The position numbers were made by a program, and so were the translations under genes. A DNA stretch of 64,000 nucleotides, taken from Cristatella mucedo (taxonomy: Eukaryota; Bryozoa; Phylactolaemata; Cristatellidae). The number at the start of each line of letters is the position of its first letter. Positions within the stretch are counted from its first letter, which is position 1. Below, one piece after another: positions 54,065 to 64,000 of the stretch. The stretch is taken from the NCBI GenBank assembly GCA_009760855.2, contig WPIO01000028.1, positions 620,001-684,000 on the forward strand, read 5' to 3'. The notes below the pieces were generated by a model, which was not told the origin of the DNA, did no database searches, and worked only from the letters and a program-made list of their open reading frames with translations.

Positions 54065-54180
54065 CGAATATTGCGTGCGTGTGTGCGTGCGTGCGTGCGT
54101 GCGTGAGTGCGTGCGTGCGTGTGCGTGTGTGCGTGCGTGCGTGTGTGCGTGCGTGCGTGTGTGTGTGCGTGCGAGTTTTC
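54065..54180. repeat. (TGCG)n-type microsatellite
   Basis: GTGCGTGCGTGTGTGCG runs. Open frames across it are low-complexity artefacts. Confidence 0.95.
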
Positions 54181-55084
54181 ATGTGCGCGAGCGTTTTCGT
54201 ATTCTAGTCGGAGCGCATGCACTTGAACGCTTGCGATGATCTCACGACGAGATAACGAATGACGTGCGTCAGAGGATAGGGGCGTAACGCGATGAAACGC
54301 CGCGAGTACAAACCGAGACACTGCCGGCGCCTTTCGAGCGAGAAGGGGCGCTACACCGAGTGGCGGGATAAATTGAAGTGTCAACGGGTACGGGGAGTGT
54401 GGAGATGGCCGACTCCGACTCCGAGGCAGCTTCGGGAGTTCGGCTGACCCGCGACTACCGGCCGTGGCTCCGGCGGTCACGGATAGCGTCCGCGGAGGCC
54501 GGCGCTCCCCGGAGGCCTCCCCGTACCGAAGCCTGCTGAAAGGTGTCCCTATCGAATCTACGTCGGTCATCCAAAGTCAACCCGATGTCTGCCACGTCAC
54601 GGCGGTTAAATGTGCGCACTGGCTGGCTCGCACCTGTTGGCGGGGGGGGGGCGGCGAGAGTTGCGGTCAGGAAAGAGGCCGCCACTGGCGCTTGGCGAGA
54701 CGAAGGAGCGAACGAGCGGCCCCGGTCGGTCGCTCTGGCTTACTATTACTACCGCTGGCTTACTACTCTCGAAAACCGTAGTGCAGAGACTCGGCGCTTC
54801 ATTGCGGCCATTGCCTGCAGGCGAGGCTCGCTCGGTGCGACTCTGACGCCGGGAAGAAGCGGGCAGACGCTAGAATGCAATGGAGGAGCCAGTCACCGAT
54901 AACAGAGCATCTTGCGACAGCGTCTTTGGGTCGCTCAAAGAATCGCTGTAAACACGCAGATGGACCGGCTGACAAAGGAGCGTGCACCGCTAAACGACTC
55001 TTTGAGCTGCCAGGCTGTGGCACTGTGGTTCAGCTGGGCAGGCTCCGCCGCAGAGAAGGAAAGCGTGCGTGCGCTCGCTCGCGG
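54181..55084. other. GC-rich, no gene recognised
   Basis: Several frames of 75-200 codons are open on both strands with no domain or splice support. Confidence 0.35.
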
Positions 55085-55185
55085 TGCGCACGCACGTGCA
55101 CGAAAGCGCACGCCCGCACACGCCCGCACACGCACACACACACTCACGCACACGTACACGCACGCGCACGCACACAGTGCAACAG
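55085..55185. repeat. (CACACG)n-type microsatellite
   Basis: Runs of GCACACGCCCGCACACGCAC and CACACACAC. Confidence 0.9.
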
Positions 55186-55380
55186 AGACGTAGAGAGCGC
55201 AGGACGGGTAGCGATTGAGTGAGAGCGAGAGCGACGGAAGCAGAGAGGGTCGAAGGAGTGCGAGGGAATGGCGGGCGGAAGGAAGAGAGGCGAAGGCTAA
55301 GGGAGTGCAGTGAGCTGAGATCGAGGGGAATAGAAAAAACCACGACGGGGAATGGAGAAGCGGATGAGTGAGAGAGGGAG

Positions 55381-55392
55381 GCAGCAGCAGCT

Positions 55393-55448
<56 letters not shown>
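55381..55448. repeat. (CAG)n trinucleotide repeat
   Basis: About 20 CAG units with two CTG interruptions near the ends. It would encode poly-Ala, poly-Gln, poly-Ser or poly-Leu, but no surrounding gene was recognised. Confidence 0.95.
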
Positions 55449-56203
55449 TGCGACCGGGCAAGAGCCGAAATCATATGAAAAACCAGGACAAGCGCTAATA
55501 AGTGTTTGCATTTTCCAGCCAGCCAGTGTACTAGTGAGATTACCGGGTTCCCTGACAAAGAAAAGTTCACAAAAAGAGCTTGTCTCCGATAGCCTGGAAA
55601 CAGGTTAAGTTAGAAGCGGATCGTGGCATTTCGCTGTTCAATGACAACAAGTAACATTATTTAGATTTGAGTAATGCGAAAAAACGCGACACCAATAAAA
55701 CTGTCAAGAGGAGCTTCATTCGTGGACAGTTTGTGCAGACTTCCGTGTTCAATAGTTAGAACGGCAGTGTCAATGGCGATCTTGCATGGCAGACGGGGTT
55801 TCCATTGAGGGATCGAAGAGCGTGAGACCAGAACGCGGGGTTGCCGCCGCCCGAAGTAGCTGGGCGCTGGGTTAGTGGAACGCCAAACGTAAGCCTCGAC
55901 TTGAAAGCTAAGACAGACGTGCGCCTTCTTCTAAATAATACTGCTGCCTTAGCGAAGAGATGCAAACGAGTGCTCTTGTTACTGCTACGCTAGCACGTTA
56001 CTGCTCGTCGCATGCTGACAAGCACAGCCCATTGCTTGTGAGCCATCCGTGTCATAAGAATTTTACGCAGTAATGATGAGCGGCAGATCTCGAGTTTCCT
56101 TTGCATACCACATTTGCCCCGCTAAGGATGCAGCGGCTTTAATAGCCATGCGATTCAATGGTTCGATCTGCTCCACCGATTAGCCACTAATGCGACTTCA
56201 CAC
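55449..56203. other. no feature recognised
   Basis: No coding, RNA or mobile-element signal was seen. Confidence 0.4.
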
Positions 56204-56430
56204 GCTGACGATAGGTCTGCACCTGCTGCCGAGGTCTGTCGGGAGGTCTGCCCCTGCTGCCGAGGCCTGACGGGAGGTCTGCCTCTGCTGCCGAGGTCTG
56301 ACGGGAGGTCTGCTTCTGCTGCCGAGGTCTGACGGGAGGTCTGCATCTGCTGCCAAGGTCTGACGGGAGGTCTGCATCTGCTGCCGGGGTCTGACGGAAG
56401 GTCTGCCTCTGCTGCCGGGACTGCAAAGCC
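56204..56430. repeat. 31-bp minisatellite, about 7 units
   Basis: The unit starts GGGAGGTCTGCCTCTGCTGC and ends CGAGGTCTGAC. The spacing of the GGGAGG motif is 31 bases in successive units (56242, 56273, 56304, 56335). Because 31 is not a multiple of three and the unit lacks stops on minus, all three minus frames are open. Confidence 0.9.
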
Positions 56431-56805
56431 GGATGCAGCACTTGCACTGCGAAACCCTCTCGCCCTGTGGCTGTCTGCAGTCGTCCGCGGTAATCTCTTT
56501 AGTCATCGAAATCTTTCTGAGCCGTCAGTACGTCAGAGCAAGCTGCCGATATACACAACTGAGTGGCGTAGACCCCCGAGACTACTTTACCACCAGAGGC
56601 TCCGTGACCGTGACTCGGCGCAATGCGTCCGAGCAGTCGAGGCGATTCGAGTGAGTTGACGCCGACGCTGTCGGTTTGATAGGAGCCCGGTCATTAACTA
56701 ATCAGTAATCCGAGCAACCTTCTCACGCCTCATCTGCAGCAATCGTGATGCGATTGGAGAAGCAGACAGGAGTTGGGAGGCGAGCGAGCGAGAGAGCAGG
56801 CAGGA

Positions 56806-56952
<147 letters not shown>

Positions 56953-59062
56953 GGGATAGAAATTTAGAGAGTTTGAGAAAAGCTGAGAGGAGAGAAGAGA
57001 TGAGAGTGACCACCGGAGCGAGGGCGAGTAGAACAATAGTAGAGAGAAAAAAGAGAGAAAAAATAGAGGGGAAGTAAGTGAGAAAGAAAGAGAAATAGTG
57101 GGAAAAAGATACAGAAAATATAATCTGATGTGCGGGCGGAATGACGGACTGGTATGCAAACAGACTGACACATCCATATAGCTGCAGGTGCAAGTACGTA
57201 GATAGAAAAATAGGCAGAGAGATACGGCAGAATGGACATGGAAGACACTATTTGTGGACCTTTAACTGAGTTCTTCAAGTTTTGGAGGTGGCTGCCGCTG
57301 TCTGGCTGTATCTAAGCGCTGATACTAAAGCTGTGGCACCACAAATCCTCGTGTGTGTCTCAGGGACTCTGACTGACTTTCTCTTCCCTCTGCCTAAGGA
57401 AATAGCCGAGTGCTGAAAGTGTTATGTTCAATGTTCACAATACCTCTCAACCAACCCGATTGCTACGCCTGAACGGATCCACCATCTTGTGTGTAGGCGG
57501 ACCGAGAGCTAGAATGTGAGATGGTGTCTCGCACGAAATCGATGGAACCCCCACCCCCCCGTCTGCGCTGCTTCAAATGCGTAGCCTTCGTTCTCGACGC
57601 TCTTGCTCCGAGGTGCCTCAGACCTGAGCGAGATCTGAGCGCCATCCGGTAGCTGACGTCTCGCCCGGGTCGAGCGTGGCGCCTGGGCCTAATTCCCGAA
57701 CCAGTTGCTGTGATCGGCAGACGATCGGATTGGACGAGGACAGCGAGCACACAGCCGGCCACTTTGTTACCAACTTCGTCGGACGGCCAGCGAGCGCCGC
57801 TCGCTGGCCCTCGGCTATTGGCTGCATACGGACGCCCCGGCGCTGTCCGCGACTCGCCAGCCAGATGCGACGCGGTCTGGCTTGCTGTGCTGACTTACCG
57901 GCAACGTTAAGGTCGACCGGGGACCCGACAGGAGCTCGGCGGAGTTCAACCCTACAAAGTCCTACCCGTACACTCGGTATGCGTCAGCACCCCGATGCCA
58001 GGATCGAGTTCCTCCCGGTAGGTACTAATCGTGGTAAGCACGACTCGCTTACATCCCGCGTCGCCTGCGTACCCCATTGTTGCGACAGATGAGAAGTGTC
58101 AGGAGCGCCGGTCGTGCTTTTGATTGGTGCCGCGGCGGCCTTAGTCTACGCAGTTGGCTCGCTTTGATTACTTTGTAAATTGAGCCAAGCTCACCGAATA
58201 ATGGCCCTGCCGTCTGGGTAGTGAAGAGAGCGGCAGTGACCTCCGTCGTCCTTTGGTTCGGCTGAAAATAGCGAGTCGCTGTTAACTCCTAAGCCTTAAA
58301 CTGTAGGAGGAAAAACGAAGCACGATCTCCACGGAAATGTATGCAGGAGCCCAAACACGAAATCCCAGCGATGTCCAGTTCGCATCTGATGGGAGGTCTG
58401 AAGTGGAGCATCCGGGAGCAGTACCCCAAATTGCTGTAGCAATCGCTTTAAGGGTCGCCCTTAGTGCTATCGACGATAGTTTCATTAGCTTCTGTTGCAA
58501 GAGTAGCAAAGCGAAAGTAACGGCTGATTAAAGGTGAGCGCCGTCTTCAGACTCGCTGCTCGCTGCTTCTTGAGAAGATTCCTTCGAAGATTTTTGATAC
58601 AGAAAAATAATATCCTGAGGCGAGTCACCAGGCATAGTTTTGTAGCGTCGTGTATGTCACGAGGCCCCTCTTCTGCCTCATAGCCCTCAGCGCCGCCTAC
58701 CCGCGGGTTCCAGAGCTTCCAAAGGCCCCTAGCCACCTGCCGAAGGACCACCACAGCGCTTGTACATCAGTTTAGTAATGAGTGCCAGTGCTTCAGGTTT
58801 GTGGAAAAAGCCACAGATTAAAAATTCTATGCATGCCGCCCCATAGTCTCACATTAGTGTCCAGTTCATCTAAGTTTATCCGAGCTTCCAGCACGGTTAG
58901 CCGACATTATTCATGGTGCTAGCGCCTTCGCTTTCAGCATGTTGAGCGTGGCTGAATGCTAGAGAGAAGCATTAGAATCATTTACCAATACTAAAAAAAT
59001 GCATGTCCATAATCGACCGTCTTCTTAACAACTCTCAAGCAAGCATACTGCCCACTGATCCC
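56953..59062. other. no gene recognised
   Basis: Purine-rich to 57115, then mixed composition. Open frames at 57463-58092 lack motifs. Confidence 0.4.
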
Positions 59063-59640
59063 ATAATAATAATAATAATAATGTACTTGATAAAGCGCCC
59101 TCAGATAACTCGATCTCTTTCTAGGCGCTTTACATTTGCTGCAAAGGGAAATGCAATTGAATGGTGAGTAATATCATGCTTGATAAACAAACAGCGTGAA
59201 TAACATGGTTAGGGGTGACATGCACAGGGTCAGCATGCAAATATGGTTAGTGGCAGCATGCACAGTGTCAGCACGCATAAGCACATCAAGGACGAATCAC
59301 AAGTGTTGTCCTAAATAGGTGTGTTTCTAAGTTCTTTTTAAATGTGGTCAAGTCAGGGGATGTTCTGACGCAAGTCGGGAGGGAGTTCCAGGCTTTGGGA
59401 GCATACGAACTAAATGCACGGTCTCCAAAGGACTAGAGGTTTGTACGAGGTATTGGTAGACTGTTGGATTCCGAAAAGCGGGTGGCACGCTGCTTGGCCT
59501 GTTGGGGGATTAGATCTGAGAGATAGGCTGGAGCCAAAGGATGAAGTGACCTAAAAGTGAGCGACAAAACCTTTAAGTCGATCCGTTGCTTGAACGGTAG
59601 CCAGTGCAGGTCGCGAGAAGTGTCCCAGTGGTTACTTGGC
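59063..59640 (-). mobile_element. LINE-B 3' part (ORF end, 3' UTR, tail)
   Basis: An ATT tail (59065-59081), GATAAAGCGCCCTCAGATAA, CTAGGCGCTTTACATTTGCT and the 3' UTR. The reversed ORF end follows from 59330 (TTTAAAAAGAACTTAGAAAC on minus) up to the WLPFKQRID region at 59590. It is the cleanest LINE-B 3' end in the window. Confidence 0.82.
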
Positions 59641-59884
59641 AGAGCGTTTCTACAAATTCTTCATCGACATGATTGATTGATTGATAGACTAGGCTCTCAA
59701 TCCCCTCACTGTCGTCCTTGCAAGGCTGAAACCCCTCATCATCACCCTGCTCTTCTTCTTCTCTCTCTCTTCTCCTTCATGCCGGTCTCTCTGCTGACGT
59801 CACCGCTAAATCGGTCTCCTAGGCTAGCACAGGAAGAAAGGTGCTCGCTCTACTTGATCGAAGTCTAGGGTCGTGACCTATCGA

Positions 59885-60445
59885 AGTCGTGACCTATCAT
59901 TGATAGCTTTCGCAGCCTCCTCTCTAGCCCCCCCCCCGTCTTGGTACACAGATTACCTTTTGACACTGAGGGCTAAGACTTCCTTCAGTTCTTCTCACTT
60001 CAGTGTTTATGATGAAAGTAATGATTATGTGCTTTCTATCGTTCCAAAAAAGGTGAGGATAATGATATGTGCAATCCAGACGGAATCTTGACCTGCAGCT
60101 TGAAATCCTGCCTGTTTCAAGCTGTGGTTATTACAGTTTATGAAAATTGCCTTGTCATTTCTGGATAGTATTCTCTTTTGGACACCTAAAAAGTGGCCAG
60201 ACATTATTTCTGCGTTCACTGCAACCTTCAATCTTGCAAGAATTCGTTTTCTGATTTGAGTTTCTTCAAGATGAGACCATCAATTGCTGCAGCATCTTTG
60301 ACCTAGAGTTAAAGAAAACCCAGGAAAGACTCTTTGATGACGACTGTTTTGTTGGCAAAAATCAACAAAGACATATCTAATAACCTCAGACATCTGCTCG
60401 TGATATGCCAAATTAGGAGTTGATTCTAACAAAATTCCATAGCAT
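59885..60445 (-). pseudogene. hAT transposase remnant (DUF4371-type), copy 2
   Basis: The minus strand encodes NAEIMSGHFLGVQKRILSRN, then INCNNHSLKQAGFQAAGQDS and TFFGTIEST. This matches the MSGxxxGVQxRI...NHSLNLVGxxAA...FFGTIQ order of DUF4371/ZMYM1-type hAT transposases. Upstream lies the same flank as in copy 1 (TAACCTCAGACATCTGCTCG), here without the pogo-like insertion. Stops are present. Confidence 0.7.
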
Positions 60446-61095
60446 TTATGTTGCCGTATATCACAGACAGCTGGTCTCTGCTTGTGGATACAATTATACT
60501 GAGGAACTCATTTTGGTTTTAAGGATACAGATAAGTGACTGACTTCGGGTTCTTTCTGGCGTGGTCGGTACGTAATTCCAGAAAGGAATAGTTCTGATCT
60601 AGAAGATAAAGAAGTCCCAAGAATTGTCGAACCTTTTTCTCACCACTCAAACCGAGACTCTCTTGGTTGCCACGCAATTCCAGGTTTTAAGAGACCAATA
60701 ACTTCATGCAACTGAAAACTCTCTTCGGAGCTTCTTTTCATCGTGGTTCTCCGATAAGATTTTTGCATCAACAGCAGTTTATATTACACTGCTTTTGAGA
60801 AGTATCCTTTGTGTACATTTCCATGTATTGTGAAGGGCTTTTTTCATGAGCGATTATTTTTTTAGGTTTCCTCCACTAGCTAAAGCCATTTGCTACTCAT
60901 GTGACGATCGGAAATCTTGGGTGGACATAAGGAAGAGCAAACAGCAGAAGCAATATGTCGACGGTTTTGTGGGAGATTAGAACAGCCAGATCCTGCGGCT
61001 AACTTCATACCCATTAGCAAGTTGCCTCTTGAACCAGGCTGGGCTCAAGGCTCAACTACTTTGTCCAGAAAATGGACCTTCTTTGTTCCTAAAAT
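60446..61095 (+). repeat. dispersed repeat R1, copy 2
   Basis: Colinear with 2655-3290 (CCGATAAGATTTTTGCATCA, GGGTGGACATAAGGAAGAGC, AAATGGACCTTCTTTGTTCC) but diverged. It ends at 61090, where a SINE1 begins, and lacks the 3300-4110 part. Confidence 0.75.
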
Positions 61096-61097
61096 AT

Positions 61098-61254
61098 AAT
61101 AAAATTAAATATAATTCATTTGTACAGTGCCCTAAGAGAACTTCAGGCGCTGAGAGAAATTCAGGCGCTTTACATATGCCTCGGGGCTCGAGCCAACGAC
61201 ATCGGCCAGACTTTGGCCGAGGCGAGCAGCTTAACCGCTGGACCAAACCAGCTC
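61098..61254 (-). mobile_element. SINE1 (tRNA-derived), copy 3
   Basis: The reverse complement starts GAGCTGGTTTGGTCCAGCGG and carries CTCGAGCCCCGAGGCATATG. The hairpin is partly duplicated (GCGCCTGAATTTCTCTCAGC then GCGCCTGAAGTTCTCTTAGG). It ends AATTATATTTAATTT. Confidence 0.75.
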
Positions 61255-61257
61255 GGC

Positions 61258-61400
61258 GATGGTGACAGAAGCTTTGCTCTGGCTGTCCTGGTCTATGCAA
61301 CTCGCTTCCATGACTATTACGCAACGCCATCAATTCTCCTGCTGCCGACTGTGGCACATCCTGCTCAGCCGTCCTGGGCTGCTCCGTCCACGCTACGCCA
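61258..61400 (+). mobile_element. LINE-A fragment
   Basis: GATGGTGACAGAAGCTTTGC, then ACGCAACGCCATCAATTCTC and GACTGTGGCACATCCTGCTC, parallel to the 2.2-2.3 kb copy but frameshifted. Confidence 0.6.
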
Positions 61401-61414
61401 CTGCCTCGACTGTC

Positions 61415-61625
61415 TTAAGGGCCGGGATAGCCCAACAGGGCGCTAGCATGGGAAGTGGCCGGTAAGCTGACTGAGGATCTTGAATCGATTCTATGCTTGA
61501 TAGAGAGCCAGTGAAGCTCAGACAGAAGTGATGTGAAGTGGCAGCTATGCTGCTGACGGCAGACCAGACGCCGAGGCGTCGAGTTTCGCACCAGCTCCAC
61601 ACGATCAAGGCCAAAGGCCAAAGGC
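61415..61625 (-). mobile_element. non-LTR RT C-terminal fragment
   Basis: The minus strand encodes FGLDRVELVRNSTPRRLVCR, then LLSELHWLSIKHRIDSR. This is the LDRVQxVQNSAARLV...ELHWLPIKxRI block of LINE ORF2. Confidence 0.7.
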
Positions 61626-62012
61626 TATCATACTGCCATTTGTGCTCGCTTTCCGATCGGCATGCGGCTCCTGTGCTGGCTATCCATTCTGTCGGTCGGC
61701 GCTCCGGCTACTGAGCCAGCCGACTAGCGAGCCACTATTCTAGCTTCGCCTGCTCTTAGTGACAACACTATCGGGTGCGATTGTGCATGTCTACTAACGT
61801 TGCACAACTGTCGCTCGATCATTCGTGAGAGCTGCTACTTCTGCCAGGGTTCGTGAATTGGGTGGCTATCTCCCGCAGGAAGCCTATATGAAGCATGAGA
61901 GGGGCAGGGGGGCTAGCCTCCAGTATTTCCCGTTCCACTGTTTCGAGCCTCCCGGCATGCACTCCTTGAAGTACTGAGTAGTCGTCAAGCAGTCATACTT
62001 ACTAACCATGCT
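61626..62012. other. no feature recognised
   Basis: No signal was seen. Confidence 0.4.
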
Positions 62013-62365
62013 TTGAATTATAATGCCCGTTTGTCTGACTCAAGTGGGTTAGCAGTGCACCAAACCAACTTGAAATGCTATGGAGACCGTTACTTCAGCG
62101 TGTATGCTCTCAAAGCCTGGAAATTACTCCCGACTAACGACACGGCATTTCTTCAACTTGAAGATATTTATATAAAAAAAAAGCTTCAACTCCATACGAT
62201 CTGCATATCCTTTGCTCAATCTAGGAGAATCGCCCTTTGCGTGCCTGGGCATGCTGAGAATGTGAATGCTATCACTAACCAATAGACACGCTTGCTTCAG
62301 AACATTTTGTAGCTACCTAGAAAGAGATTTGGTTCTCTTTGGGTGCTACACAAACGTCTTGCAAT
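62013..62365 (+). mobile_element. LINE-B-like ORF end and 3' tail
   Basis: It encodes GDRYFSVYALKAWKLLPTND, the GDRxFSxxxxKxWNxLP block, and ends with ACCTAGAAAGAGATTTGGTT...GGGTGCTACACAA, a decayed hairpin tail. Confidence 0.6.
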
Positions 62366-62639
62366 CAATATCATGAACCCTGGGCATGCTCTTTTGGAGC
62401 ATTCCTGTATCGTGCAAACCCACTCCCAAATAACAGCAATGTGATCTGAATATCTCCACCAGGCATCAGCAAAGAACGCCCTAGACAGTATTCAGTATTC
62501 AGCTCTGACACCATCTGGTAGTCAAAGAGCTTGTAGGCATAGCGAGGGGTGGGGCCCTCACCCTCGCCTGGGCTGCTGGCTAGCGAGCAGCCCAGGTGGC
62601 CCAGCAAGCTCCTTAAGCCATCCTACGATCAACGATATC

Positions 62640-62760
62640 TTTGGCGAGGTCTGGGTCCGGTCTCCGACGCATGCAAATCCTGGCTATGCCATGGCCGAGG
62701 CAAGGGAATCCCAGAGTTGAGCACCTTAAACTGGGCCAAATCTTCACTTAAGTGAGTTTG
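62640..62760 (-). mobile_element. possible decayed SINE1-like fragment
   Basis: The minus strand has GGCCCAGTTTAAGGTGCTCA and CTTGCCTCGGCCATGGCATA, distantly parallel to the SINE1 head. No tail was seen. Confidence 0.25.
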
Positions 62761-62786
62761 ATTCTCATAGTACTAGTACTTGCTGG

Positions 62787-64000
62787 ACTTGGGCTTCGTT
62801 CTATCATGGTTTTCCGATAAGATTTGTGCATCAACAGCAGTTTATGTTCCACTTCTTCTGAGAAGTCTCTTTTCTGTTAATTTTCATGTGGTAAAGGCCT
62901 GCCGGTGAGAAGGGCTGTTTTTCTAGGCGATTAGTTTTTCAGGTTTCTTCAGCTGGCTAAGCCCATTGGCCAATTTAAGTGACGATAGGGAATTTTGGGT
63001 GGACACTCGGAAGAGCAAATCGCAGAAGCCATATGCCAAATGTTTTGAGGGAGAGTAGACCAACCAGGTCCTGCTAAGTCCATTCCCACGAGCAAGTTAC
63101 CTCTTGAACCAGGTCGTGCTCATGACTCGACCACCTTTTCCGGCAAATGGACCTTCTGTGTTCCGAAACAGGCCTAATCTTCATAGCATAGGTACAGTTC
63201 AAAGTTGCTTCAGAATGACATGTAAAACAGAGGTTTGGTCAAGCAACAGGTAGCCAATATCATTCAGGGTAAGCACTTGGGATATTGCAGTTTATTCCAT
63301 ATCTTCTTCTCTTCTAGTGTTGCTTGCTGTCTATGCTCCAACTGCTGTTTTCGTCTTCACAATGCCAAGATCCTTTTTTATGGAGCTTTCACCTGGCAGT
63401 ATGTTTGTTTCTCTTGTGTTGTCATGCTCTCTGCCTCCACACCACTTTCCTTCTCTTCCCTGTTCTTGTCATTGTCTCCGTCCTGCCTCCCGCCTCCTCA
63501 AATTGTTCTTCCTTATTCCCTCTGTGATTGTCAACGTTTTCCTGGTGTTTTTCTGTATCTCCGCTGTTCTTAAGCTTTGCTTTAATCAAGAAACCTTCTA
63601 GTACCTTGCTGGACTTGTTTGCCTCTTTCTTCTGCTCAAGTTTTCATTTTCTGTGCTAGGCGCTCCCTTTGCAGGGCGCCTTCTTTTGGCACCCCATTGA
63701 CCCTGGCACCCGGGAACATGTGTCCCCACCCCGCCCCTTGCTACGCCACTGCTTGGCGCCTGCAATCACCAGGCCCCTCTGGAGTGCCTTTCGACACGCA
63801 CAGGAATTGCTGACACATTGATACACTTGATTAGGTCCTGGCTCGAGAGAATGGTCAGTGTAGATATAAATGGCGCCGTAGGTCATATGGGAGAGCTAAG
63901 ACTATATATAGGTTACCTCGGAATTTAGTTTTTGGCTGCCTCCGTTTTAATATAAAACTCTCCACGTGACCGATGTCATCGCCTACCAAGATCCCGGCTT
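62787..64000 (+). repeat. dispersed repeat R1, copy 3, running off the window
   Basis: Nearly identical to 2902-4108: only scattered substitutions and a few small indels, for example an extra ATATAG near 63905. It begins abruptly at GGCTTCGTTCTATCATGG and continues past the window end. Confidence 0.9.

Noticed and set aside
54935-55570. Minus-strand frames of 170-210 codons with poly-Leu or poly-Ala
   Set aside because: They run through (CAG)n and (CA)n repeats and carry no domain.
56204-56430. CRISPR-like array
   Set aside because: There are no unique spacers between repeats. It is a head-to-tail minisatellite in a eukaryotic genome.

Overview
This is a eukaryotic, almost certainly animal (metazoan) genomic window. 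It has split genes with GT-AG introns, tRNA-derived SINEs, APE-type non-LTR retrotransposons, hAT and pogo-like DNA transposons, an LTR retrotransposon and long microsatellites. The species cannot be read from the sequence. The large CpG-rich tracts and the mix of LINE, SINE and hAT families would suit an invertebrate.

Two host genes can be reconstructed, both on the minus strand and arranged as tandem paralogues. Gene A occupies 49994-41476 (5 exons, 929 codons) and gene B occupies 29711-10281 (5 exons, 862 codons). Both encode membrane-embedded KAP-family P-loop NTPases, the family of Kidins220/ARMS and NKPD1. Exon 1 carries Walker A. Exon 2 carries two pairs of membrane helices followed by Walker B. 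Exons 3-5 carry the C-terminal KAP region. Intron phases (1, 0, 1, 2) are identical in the two genes, and internal exons 3 and 4 have the same lengths (301 and 193 bases). Every exon is open. One intron of gene A appears to use a GC-AG boundary. A third, dead copy of the Walker A exon lies in the opposite orientation at 8.76-8.95 kb. It still carries its splice donor and the same LINE insertion that sits in intron 1 of gene A.

The rest is mobile DNA. 0-9.4 kb: hAT (DUF4371-type) transposase remnants split by a pogo-like and a LINE insertion, then LINE fragments and the KAP pseudoexon. 10.3-29.7 kb: gene B, whose 12.25 kb second intron holds a decayed gypsy-like LTR element, two SINE2 copies, a hAT MITE and a long LINE. 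30-41 kb: CpG-rich gene-poor DNA, LINE fragments and a second hAT MITE with a perfect 8-bp target duplication. 41.5-50 kb: gene A with a GC-rich 5' flank. 51-64 kb: LINE tails, several microsatellites and minisatellites, further hAT and dispersed-repeat copies. A block of about 1.2 kb near the left end (2.90-4.11 kb) recurs almost unchanged at the right end (62.79-64.00 kb).

Three recurring non-LTR groups are named here for convenience. LINE-A has a 3' end near an ACAGACGGAGAT motif. LINE-B has a 3' hairpin followed by an ATT-rich tail. LINE-C is seen as endonuclease plus RT and may be the 5' part of LINE-A. There are two tRNA-derived SINE families. SINE1 ends in the same hairpin as LINE-B, which suggests that LINE-B mobilises it.
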